The notes under the pieces: generated by a model
What the model saw: the letters and a program-made list of their open reading frames with translations, nothing else
Told to the model about the DNA's origin: nothing
Databases searched by the model: none
Assembly: GCA_020632795.1 (NCBI GenBank)
Contig: JACKEV010000006.1
Span: 678,501 to 742,500 of the forward strand
DNA from: Alphaproteobacteria bacterium
Lineage (GTDB): Bacteria; Myxococcota_A; UBA796; CAJQPC01
Length of the DNA stretch: 64,000 nucleotides
Direction of reading: 5' to 3'
Program-made: the position numbers and the translations under genes
In this document: positions 17,049 to 24,752 of the stretch, piece by piece
Numbering within the stretch: the first letter of the stretch is position 1
Layout: the number at the start of each line of letters is the position of its first letter

Positions 17049-18188
17049 TCAGAAGGGGGCGTCGCTCAGCTCGTCCAAGGCTGCGGTGCGGGCCTTGAGC
17101 TCGGCGAGGTGCGCCCGGACCGGACGGGCCTCGTCGGCGAAGGCCTGCAGGCTGGCCTGGATGCGCAACTGTAGCACCTCGGCCAGGGCCTCTTCGAGGG
17201 ACGCCTCGGCGCTGCCCCAGGCCTCCTCCAGGCGGGCCTGGACCTCGGGGGAGCGCTTGGAGGGCTGGTTGAGCACCGCCTGGATGCCGGCGAGCCGCCC
17301 GTCGGCCCGCTCCAGGGAGGCGCGCAGCGGGCCGAACGCCTCCCGCAGCGTCGGATCGTGCATCAGCGGGCCGAACGCGGCCTCGATGCGCGCGGCGAAG
17401 GGGCCCCCGCTGTCGGGCGTCGCGTCGTCCCGGAGGAGCCCGATCAGCAGGGGCCAGCAGGGGATCGCGGCGGCGCTGGTGGCCAGGGGCAGGCCCCGCT
17501 GGGACAGCGCGACCGCCACGAAGCCGCCCGCGAGGGTCCAGGCCGCCAGCATCGCAGCCACCGTGTCGAGCATCGCGGGCAGCACCAGCGGCATGGTGCC
17601 GGGCCAGGCCGGGGCGATGAACGGCCGGAGCGCGTAGCCGGTGGCGCCGCTGATGGCCACGACGACGCCCGCGCAGACCGGGATCGCGAGCAGCGGCAGC
17701 AGCCGGCGGATGTGCAGCGCGCGGATGACCGCCCAGCCCCCGACCAGCGCGGCCACGCCGAGCGCCACGGTCTCCGAGAGCGCGGCCACGCCGACGCTGT
17801 GGAAGGCCAGGTTGCCCAGCGCCACGGCCGGGGCCAGCGCGGCCAGCACCAGCGCGCTACGGGTCTGGCCGACGAGGCTGGCCAGCGCGACCTGTCGGCG
17901 GCTCAAGCGCATCCCGGTGGCCCCGAAGAGGGCCCGCACCACGGGCGCGCCCAGCAACACCGGGGCCAGCAGGGTCAGGGGCATCTTCAGCGCCACCCAC
18001 AGCGCCGGCCAGCCGTGGGTCAGGACCTGCGTGCACCCCACCGCCGCCCCGAACAGCGCGGAGGCCACCACCGAGAGCACGAGCAGCCGGGGCACCAGCG
18101 CCGCGAAGCCCTCGCCCGCGCCCCGGGCGTTCACCGCCTGGGGGTCGGCGACGACGTCGTTGGCCAGCGTGAGCAGGTCTTCATTCAT
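17049..18188 (-). CDS. Multi-pass membrane protein of unknown function
   Basis: 379 residues from the ATG at 18188, which follows a GGTGGAGG ribosome site. A longer in-frame extension overlapping the divergent gene is rejected. Residues about 30-245 contain five or six hydrophobic helices rich in Ala, Leu and Val. The last 130 residues are charged, helical and likely coiled-coil. No known transporter motif is seen. As first gene of the operon with the regulator, kinase and FGE-fold lipoprotein, it may be an accessory sensor or the protein whose state is monitored. That is inference from position only. Confidence 0.75.
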   Translation of the reverse strand: MNEDLLTLANDVVADPQAVNARGAGEGFAALVPRLLVLSVVASALFGAAVGCTQVLTHGWPALWVALKMPLTLLAPVLLGAPVVRALFGATGMRLSRRQVALASLVGQTRSALVLAALAPAVALGNLAFHSVGVAALSETVALGVAALVGGWAVIRALHIRRLLPLLAIPVCAGVVVAISGATGYALRPFIAPAWPGTMPLVLPAMLDTVAAMLAAWTLAGGFVAVALSQRGLPLATSAAAIPCWPLLIGLLRDDATPDSGGPFAARIEAAFGPLMHDPTLREAFGPLRASLERADGRLAGIQAVLNQPSKRSPEVQARLEEAWGSAEASLEEALAEVLQLRIQASLQAFADEARPVRAHLAELKARTAALDELSDAPF

Positions 18189-18275
18189 CGACCTCCACCC
18201 TAGGGCCACCCTGTGGCGCCGCCGCTGCCGAGGTGCGCAAGGGCGGCGTGGTTTTCGTGCAGAGCCTGTGCAGGC

Positions 18276-18281
18276 TACGTT
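18276..18281 (+). promoter_or_regulatory. Possible -10 element (TACGTT)
   Basis: TACGTT within GGCTACGTTGC sits 22 bases before the ATG at 18304, in the 115-bp divergent gap. The same GCTACGTTGC string occurs directly before the start at 28780. No convincing -35 box is visible, so the call is weak. Confidence 0.25.
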
Positions 18282-18303
18282 GCCCTCCGACCCGGAGTCC
18301 CGG

Positions 18304-19365
18304 ATGCGCCACGCCACGCTCTTGACCCTGCTCGCGCTCGGCTGCCACAGCCGGCCCGCCCCCGGGCCGCCGCCGCCTGCAGCGCCCTCGGTGCGGGTGA
18401 TGCCCGGCCCCTGGGAGGGCGGCGCGGCCATCGCCATGGTCGCCACCGGCCCCCGCAGCCTGGAGGGCGCCTGGAACGGCCCGGTGATCCTGATGGTGTC
18501 CTGGGCGCGGGACGGGGTGCTGGAGACCTCGTCGTCTTTCGACAACGGGCGGGGCTGGAGCAAGCCGTTCACCGTCCACAGCCCGGTGGACCTGGGGGAC
18601 GGCGGACAGATCCGCCCGATGATGGCGCTGGGGCGGGACGGCCCCGTCATCGCCTTCGCCGCAGACGGCGTGCCCATGATGGCCACCCGGGGCGCGGAGG
18701 GCTGGTCGGCGATCCCGGTGGCGCCCGACGCGCAGGGGGCGCTGGTCGCCGCGGGTCAGGCCGACGGCGAGGCGGTGATCGCCTGGCTGGACACCCGGCG
18801 CGGCGCCGCGGACGTCTGGGCCCGGGTGGGCGACGTCGTCGGCCCGGTGTTCGTGGACGACGACGACGGCGTGTGCGCCTGCTGCCGCCCCGCGGTGGGG
18901 GAGGTCGATGGCCTGCCGGCGGTGGCCTTCCGGGACGCCGAGGGCCCGCTGCGGGAGGCCCGGCTGGCGGTCTTCGACGGGGCGTGGCAGGACCGGGGGC
19001 GGGTCACCACCGGCGGCTGGTCCCCGGGCGGGTGCCCCACCGACGGGCCCGTGTTCGACGGCCCGGACGTGCTCATCTCCGACGCCAGGGACGGGACCCG
19101 CCGCCTGTATCGGGGCGACGCCCCGGTCCCGACCACCGAGGGCTGGGGCGCGACCCAGCCGCGCGTCGCCGGGGGCAGCCTGGTCCGCATCGAGACCTCC
19201 CCGGAGCGCAGCCGGGTGGTCATCGACGATCTGCCCCTCATCGGCAGCGAGACCACCCTGGAGCTGGGCGATCCCATCGAGGTCCCCGGGGCGGTGCTCG
19301 TCCCCTGGGACTCTGACGGATCCGGTTACGTCGCGGTCGTATCCGCCCCGGAGGGTGTACCCTGA
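18304..19365 (+). CDS. Lipoprotein with sialidase-like propeller (putative)
   Basis: 353 residues. MRHATLLTLLALGC is a lipoprotein signal. A Pro/Ala spacer is followed by repeated short beta blades, including 'SSSFDNGRGWSKPF', which resembles the Asp-box of sialidase/BNR propellers (S.D.G..W). A cysteine cluster CACCRP lies at about residues 192-197. The catalytic Arg triad of true sialidases cannot be confirmed by eye, so glycosidase activity is uncertain. The stop is 3-6 bp before the sulfatase-like gene, suggesting co-expression for processing of an extracellular polymer. A non-enzymatic binding protein is equally possible. Confidence 0.65.
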   Translation: MRHATLLTLLALGCHSRPAPGPPPPAAPSVRVMPGPWEGGAAIAMVATGPRSLEGAWNGPVILMVSWARDGVLETSSSFDNGRGWSKPFTVHSPVDLGDGGQIRPMMALGRDGPVIAFAADGVPMMATRGAEGWSAIPVAPDAQGALVAAGQADGEAVIAWLDTRRGAADVWARVGDVVGPVFVDDDDGVCACCRPAVGEVDGLPAVAFRDAEGPLREARLAVFDGAWQDRGRVTTGGWSPGGCPTDGPVFDGPDVLISDARDGTRRLYRGDAPVPTTEGWGATQPRVAGGSLVRIETSPERSRVVIDDLPLIGSETTLELGDPIEVPGAVLVPWDSDGSGYVAVVSAPEGVP

Positions 19366-19371
19366 TGGGTG

Positions 19372-20796
19372 ATGCTTCCGTGGCTGCTTGTAACCCTGGC
19401 CTGCACGGAAGAGCTGCCTGATCCGCCTCCGCGGCCGGATGTGCTGCTCGTCGTGTTGGACACCGTGCGCGCCGATCACCTGTCGGCGTACGGGCACACC
19501 CGTGCGACCAGCCCGCAGTTCGACGCGATCGCCGCCTCCGGGGTCCTGTTCGAGGACGTGACCGCGCCCGCGTCGTGGACCTGGCCCAGCCACGCCAGCC
19601 TGTTCACCGGGACCGCCCCCTGGACCCACGGCGCGCACTTCGTCGAGGGGGACACGGGCCTGCCGCTCTCCGGCGGGCACCTCCACGCCGCCCCGATGCG
19701 CGAGGACCTGGAGACCCTGGCCGAGGCCTTCGCGGCGGCGGGCTACCGCACCGCGTCCTTGTCCGCCAACCAGCTCCTCGCCCCGGAGCTGGGCCTGACC
19801 CGCGGCTTCGAGGTGGCCGAGACCTTCGCCGACGACAGCGACATCCTGCCCCGGGCCCGCGCGCTGCTGCGCCAGGACGACGAGCCGCTGTTCCTCTTCG
19901 TGAACTTCTACGGGGCCCACGCCCCCTGGTTCATCACCGAGGCGACCAGGCCGCTCGCCGCGCAGCTCCACCCCCAGGCCGGGCAGGAGTGGGTGCTGCC
20001 CTACGTCATCGCCGACGGCGGCGGCGTCCACGTCCACCAGAAGCCCTCCCCCGGCCAGCCCTCGGCCTTCGAGGCCTACGTCTCTGGCGAGCTGGAGATC
20101 CCCCCGGACGGCAAGCGCCTGATCCGGCGCCTGTACGACGGGGAGCTGCGGCGGGTGGACCAGATGCTCAACCAGCTCCTCAAGGCCTGGAACGCCAGCG
20201 GCCGGGGGGCCGGCGTGGTCGCGGTCACCTCGGACCACGGCGAGTACCTGGGGGAGCGGGGCCTGCTCGCCCACTGCCGCACGCTCTACCCCGAGGTGCT
20301 GCGCATCCCGCTGGTGCTCGCCGCGCCGGGGCGCCTGCCGGCCGGGGTGCGGGTGGAGACCCCGGTGCAGCTCCAGGATCTGCACCCGACGCTGCTGGAG
20401 CTGGCCGGGCTGGCCCCGCGCCCGCGCCCGGAGGCGGACTCCCTGGTGCCGCTGGCCTCGGACCCCGACGCCCCGCTGAACGCGCCGATCAAGGCCGCCG
20501 CGTGGCGGGATCCGAACCTGGCGAAGCGGGTCGGGGGGCGCTTCGAACAGGGGTATCGCCTCTTCCGTGATGCCGATGAGGCGCTGATCCTCGGCATGAC
20601 GGGCGGCGAGGAGTACTACGCGCTCGCCGAGGACCCGGGCATGAACCAGGACCTCGCCGCCCAGCGCCCCGAGCGGGTCGAGGCCCTGCGGGCGGAGGCC
20701 GCTCGGGGGTACCCCGAGGCCGAAACGTCGGGGCCGGTGGAGGTCTCGGCGGAGACGCTGGAGGTGCTGCGGGCCATGGGGTACATCGACGGGTGA
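19372..20796 (+). CDS. Sulfatase/alkaline-phosphatase-superfamily lipoprotein with Thr nucleophile
   Basis: 474 residues from ATG at 19372 (GTG at 19369 is an alternative). A short lipoprotein leader ends LVTLAC. The sulfatase fold is clear: VLLVVLDTVRADHLSAYG near the start supplies metal ligands, WPSHASLFTG is the signature region, and TSDHGEYLGE supplies the second Asp-His pair. In classical sulfatases the signature is C/S-x-P-x-R and the Cys becomes formylglycine. Here the position reads T-W-P-S-H with Thr at about residue 70, so formylglycine cannot form. Thr nucleophiles occur in phosphodiesterases of the same superfamily. Substrate unknown; an envelope hydrolase or transferase is likely. 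Confidence 0.82.
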   Translation: MLPWLLVTLACTEELPDPPPRPDVLLVVLDTVRADHLSAYGHTRATSPQFDAIAASGVLFEDVTAPASWTWPSHASLFTGTAPWTHGAHFVEGDTGLPLSGGHLHAAPMREDLETLAEAFAAAGYRTASLSANQLLAPELGLTRGFEVAETFADDSDILPRARALLRQDDEPLFLFVNFYGAHAPWFITEATRPLAAQLHPQAGQEWVLPYVIADGGGVHVHQKPSPGQPSAFEAYVSGELEIPPDGKRLIRRLYDGELRRVDQMLNQLLKAWNASGRGAGVVAVTSDHGEYLGERGLLAHCRTLYPEVLRIPLVLAAPGRLPAGVRVETPVQLQDLHPTLLELAGLAPRPRPEADSLVPLASDPDAPLNAPIKAAAWRDPNLAKRVGGRFEQGYRLFRDADEALILGMTGGEEYYALAEDPGMNQDLAAQRPERVEALRAEAARGYPEAETSGPVEVSAETLEVLRAMGYIDG

Positions 20797-20817
20797 TCCG
20801 TGCTTGAGCACAGGGAC

Positions 20818-21432
20818 TCACCCCATCGTGCGCTGGACGGGGCCGGCCCAGTAGCGGAAGTGGGGGCTGGGCGCTTCGATGGGGTGGGTGGCGTAGAAGC
20901 GCTCGGCCTGGGCATCCCGGCGCTTCACCCACGCCTCCACGTCCTCCATCGGCGCGAGCCCCAGAGCCTCGGCGAGCCAGTCGGCGAAGGCGCGGTCGCG
21001 ATCGGTAGGCTGGTGGTCGGGCCGCCGGCTGGCCAGGGCCACGTCCAGGGCCACCTCTCCGCAGGCGGCCACCAGCGCGAGCAGCTCCCGCAGCGTGGCC
21101 GCCACGAAGGCGAAGGCCCCCTCGGAGCCGACGTACACCACCGGCGTGTCCAGGGCCTCCTGGTCGCGGAAGCCGAACAGGCAGAAGCAGCTCCCGGTGC
21201 CGTCGACCTCCCAGAACGCCAGCAGCCCGCCCGGCGGGGCGGGGGCCTTCCAGGGGTCCACGCGCAGCTCGATCTCGCCGAAGGGGGGATGGGGTGGCCG
21301 GGTGCCCTGGAGGTAGAGCTGCGCGAGGACCTCGGGGAGCTCGTCGGCGTGGGCCCGGACGTGCTCCTCCTGCTGGACGCGGTCCAGGGAACGCTCGAAG
21401 GCGAGGATCTGTTCGAGGGTGTCCGGCTTCAT
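20818..21432 (-). CDS. Hypothetical cytoplasmic protein, SUKH-like flavour
   Basis: 204 residues from the ATG at 21432, which overlaps the stop of the large upstream gene by 4 bp (ATGA). A longer open frame through that gene is a shadow. It is an alpha/beta protein with no signal peptide. The middle section (GLLAFWEVDGTGSCFCLF, then TPVVYVGSEGAFAFVAATL) resembles the core of SMI1/KNR4 (SUKH) domain proteins, which include toxin-immunity proteins. The match is weak and by eye. It is strictly coupled to the unrecognised 1072-residue protein, so the two probably act together. Confidence 0.7.
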   Translation of the reverse strand: MKPDTLEQILAFERSLDRVQQEEHVRAHADELPEVLAQLYLQGTRPPHPPFGEIELRVDPWKAPAPPGGLLAFWEVDGTGSCFCLFGFRDQEALDTPVVYVGSEGAFAFVAATLRELLALVAACGEVALDVALASRRPDHQPTDRDRAFADWLAEALGLAPMEDVEAWVKRRDAQAERFYATHPIEAPSPHFRYWAGPVQRTMG

Positions 21433-24400
21433 GGGCTGTCCTCCATACTCCAGTCGTCCTCGTCGTAGAAGACCGGCGGGAAGCCGAGGGCTTCCATGTG
21501 CGCGTGGAGGCCGAGGCCCTGCAGGAAGCGCCGCACCGCGTCCTCGCGTGGCGCCCCTCGGCCCCGCAGCCAGGGTTCCACCTCCCCGCGGGACAGTGGC
21601 TGGCCCAGGTGGAGGCGCGCCAGGCGCGGGAGCAGGGCGCTGAGGCCGTCTTCGCCCCACAGCTCGACCCCCTGGAGGAGCAGGCGGGTCACGTCGACGC
21701 CGTCGTCGTAGCCGGACAGGACCTCGGCGAGGCGTCGGTCGTCCTCGTCCAGGGAGGACAGCAGGTCCGCGTCGGTCACCTCGCGGGCCTGGTCGAGCTT
21801 CTCCAGCACCGCGCTGATGACGAGGGTGTCCCCGACGGTCATGTCGTCGGTGCAGACCTCGGTGGACCAGAGGGGCTCGCGGTGGTCGGTGAACAGGGGC
21901 TTGTCGAGGCTCGGCCGGCGCCACCGGGCGGCGAGGTCCAGGATCGACGCCCGCAACCCGTTCAGGCCACCCAGCCCCGCCCAGCGCAGCACCCGGTCCA
22001 GGCGCGCGCGCTGGGCGCCGGGGTCGCCAGCGGGCTCGGAGGCGTCGTCGAACCCGTCGAAGCCATCGCCGGCCTCGGCCAGCGTCCAGCCCTCGCCGAA
22101 CGGTCCGGCGTCGGGGTCGGCCTCGAAGGTCTCGCCGGTGGCGGGGTCCCACACCCAGGGGATGACCACCGCGTCGCCGGCCTCCTCCAGCATCCGGGCC
22201 ACGCCCTCCAGCCAGTCGCTGAGGTTCTCCCCGAGCACCTGCACGGCCAGCGCCTGCAGGCGGGCCAGCCGGTCTCGCGCGGCGCCCAGAAGCGCGCGGG
22301 TGGCCCCGGGGCCAGCCACGACCAGCGGGGCCAGAACGACGCCGCTGGAGCAGGACGCGAGCGGATCGTCGCTGTCGCGCGGGGCGACGAGCGCCGGGCG
22401 GGGAGGGCCGCCGCCGTCCAGGGCGGTCCACGCGGCGGGCGGGGCCAGGCGCGGCGGTGTCTGCACCCAGCGCTGGACCGAGTCCCGCTGAGCCGGCGAG
22501 AGCTTCGCCGGCAGCGCGCCGCCGGGGTAGGGGGCCTCGGCGTCCGGGATCATCGACCGCGCGGGCGCGTCCATGCGGCAGAGCCCCACGCCGAGCGTCC
22601 GCTCGAAGTCCTGCGCGCGGAGGTCGAGGGCGTAGAGCTGCGCCCCGTCGCAGGCCAGCAGCCAGGGGCGGCCGGGCTCCATCAGCGCCTGGCAGAGGGT
22701 CTCCGACCCGCCCGCCCGCGCGAGCAGGACGTGGCGGCCGGCGTCGAGGTCCACCACCGCGAGGCTTCGGCGGCGGCCGTAGCTGTCCGCGCCGGAGACC
22801 AGCATGAAGCGGCCATCGGAGGAGCCACCGGCCAGCTCGTAGAACAGGACCCGGCTCATGTCCGGCTCCTGGGGGTCGTGGGGCCCCTCGGTGAGGCGGA
22901 GCTGACCGGCCACCGCCGCGAAGCCCTCGCCGGAGACGTCCTGCCAGCGCATGGCGTCGCAGGACTCGGCCCAGACCGCCCGTCCCGCCCACGCCCGGCT
23001 CGTCGTGTTCCCGGTGACCGGCCCCCGGGCGCGCACCTCCAAGGTGTCGGCGGCCAGCAGCGCCGCGCGGGCGCCCCCGGCCACCACCAGCAGACGACCG
23101 CCGGAGACCGCGCAGAGGTCGTCGTTGACGCTGTTGAGCCGGGTCCGGAGCGCCCGCACGACGCCGTCGTCCAGGGCGAAGGTGGCGAGCCAGGTCTGGC
23201 TGTTGAGGACCGAGAGCGTCCCACCCTCCAGGTCCCAGGCGCAGGCGGTCTGCCAGGCGCGCATCGCCCGGGACCACCGGACCTGCCCCGTGGAGGCGTC
23301 GCACAGGCTCAGCGTGGCGTCCGATCGCAGCGCGAGCCAGCGGCCATCCGGGGAGACGTCCACCGCCCGGAGGCCGCCCGCCACCGGGATCCGCGCGGTG
23401 ACCTCCAGCGCGCCGTTCATGCGCACGAGGCCCTCCGCGGTGGCCAGCAGCAGCTCGTCGTGCCCCGGGCGCCACCGCATGTCCCGCGCGCCCTCGAAGA
23501 CCGCGTCCATCACGGGCGCGACGGCGGCGCGCTGACCGGGCAGCCCCCAGCCCTCCGCGATCCGCTCCTGGGCGTGGGCGTGGATGCCCTCGATCACGTC
23601 GTCCGCGCTGTCGTACTGCCAGAGCTCCGCGGTAGAGGTCGAGGTGCCGGCCCTCATCCAGGTGATCCGCAGCAGTTGCCCCTCCGGGCTGTAGTGGAGC
23701 GTGTCGCCGCTGTCGGGGTGGGCGAGGAGCCGCACCCCGCCGAACGGCAGCGAGGCCGCGAGCGCCTGCACCGGCAGCGCGGGCAACAGCGGGGTCACGA
23801 CCTCCATCAGCTCGACGGGATCGACGTTTCGGGAGACCGTCCACCACAGGTCCGGGTCGGTGTCCTCCATGATCTCGCCCGCCTCAGCGTAGAGCGTGGC
23901 GCGTACGACCGAGGCGGTCAGCAGCTCAGCGCGGGACATCTCGTCCCCCGGCCGGAAGCGGGCGGTGAAGGCGTCGGCGGCCCGGATGCCCTCATCCCCG
24001 GCCCCGGAGACCAGCGCGATGGCCTGGCGCAGCCCGAAGCGCGGCACCCCCGCAGGCACCTCCATCGCGGTGTGGTGGGCGGCGATCTGCACCCGCTGGG
24101 CCGGCGTGGCGTGGGGGGCGATGAGGTCACGGATGGGGGGCCAGACGTCGAAGCAGAGGTCCTCGGCCTCGGCGGCGGCCTGGGCCAGCGCGGGCCCCCA
24201 CCGGTCGGGCCACGCGGCCTGCAGCACGCCCAACGCCCGGTGGAAGGTCTCCTTGAGCTGCCAGCGCTCGTCGAACTCGAGCTGGCGCACGCCGTGGGCG
24301 GCGATCAGGGGAAGGCGCTGGTCGCCCACCTGCGCGACGTCGGCCAGCCCGTGGTCGAGCAGCGCCAGCGCCAGGGTGCCCTGCATCAGTGGGGGCAGCT

Positions 24401-24647
24401 CATCCAGCAGCGAGGCCAGCAGTCGGCCGGCATCGGGGTCCTCTACGCAGGAGAGCAGGTGCTCCAGCCCGGCGTGCCAGCCGGCGGGCCCGCCGTCCTC
24501 GCGCCAGGGGTCCTCCAGGCCGGCCAGCTCCGGGGAGGCGGCCACCGCGCGGAGCACCTCGGCCAGCGCCTCCGCCGGGAGGGGACCGCCTGCCTCCAGC
24601 AGGTCCTCCAGGTCCGTCAGCACCAGGGGGGGGTCCAGGTCCAGCAT
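21429..24647 (-). CDS. Large protein with helical N-terminus and WD40-like propeller, function unknown
   Basis: 1072 residues, no signal peptide or transmembrane segment. About 1-330 is alpha-helical and Leu/Ala-rich. From about 335-700 there are propeller-like blades, such as 'GLRAVDVSPDGRWLALRSD', with the SPDGRW pattern common in WD40/PQQ-like repeats. The last 370 residues are helical, acidic and end EDDWSMEDSP. No enzymatic motif was found. It is followed with a 4-bp overlap by the small SUKH-like gene and preceded by the STAND regulator 105 bp upstream. A large scaffold or regulatory protein is likely; a role in conflict or immunity is possible but unproven. Confidence 0.75.
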   Translation of the reverse strand: MLDLDPPLVLTDLEDLLEAGGPLPAEALAEVLRAVAASPELAGLEDPWREDGGPAGWHAGLEHLLSCVEDPDAGRLLASLLDELPPLMQGTLALALLDHGLADVAQVGDQRLPLIAAHGVRQLEFDERWQLKETFHRALGVLQAAWPDRWGPALAQAAAEAEDLCFDVWPPIRDLIAPHATPAQRVQIAAHHTAMEVPAGVPRFGLRQAIALVSGAGDEGIRAADAFTARFRPGDEMSRAELLTASVVRATLYAEAGEIMEDTDPDLWWTVSRNVDPVELMEVVTPLLPALPVQALAASLPFGGVRLLAHPDSGDTLHYSPEGQLLRITWMRAGTSTSTAELWQYDSADDVIEGIHAHAQERIAEGWGLPGQRAAVAPVMDAVFEGARDMRWRPGHDELLLATAEGLVRMNGALEVTARIPVAGGLRAVDVSPDGRWLALRSDATLSLCDASTGQVRWSRAMRAWQTACAWDLEGGTLSVLNSQTWLATFALDDGVVRALRTRLNSVNDDLCAVSGGRLLVVAGGARAALLAADTLEVRARGPVTGNTTSRAWAGRAVWAESCDAMRWQDVSGEGFAAVAGQLRLTEGPHDPQEPDMSRVLFYELAGGSSDGRFMLVSGADSYGRRRSLAVVDLDAGRHVLLARAGGSETLCQALMEPGRPWLLACDGAQLYALDLRAQDFERTLGVGLCRMDAPARSMIPDAEAPYPGGALPAKLSPAQRDSVQRWVQTPPRLAPPAAWTALDGGGPPRPALVAPRDSDDPLASCSSGVVLAPLVVAGPGATRALLGAARDRLARLQALAVQVLGENLSDWLEGVARMLEEAGDAVVIPWVWDPATGETFEADPDAGPFGEGWTLAEAGDGFDGFDDASEPAGDPGAQRARLDRVLRWAGLGGLNGLRASILDLAARWRRPSLDKPLFTDHREPLWSTEVCTDDMTVGDTLVISAVLEKLDQAREVTDADLLSSLDEDDRRLAEVLSGYDDGVDVTRLLLQGVELWGEDGLSALLPRLARLHLGQPLSRGEVEPWLRGRGAPREDAVRRFLQGLGLHAHMEALGFPPVFYDEDDWSMEDSP

Positions 24648-24752
24648 CGCGCGCTCCCAATCGTCGGGGTCGGCCTCCTGTGGCCGCCTCGTGGAGGGAA
24701 GGTACCGGCGCGGCCGGCGCGGGGGTCCTTAGCTCTCCGGTGGGCAGGGGAG

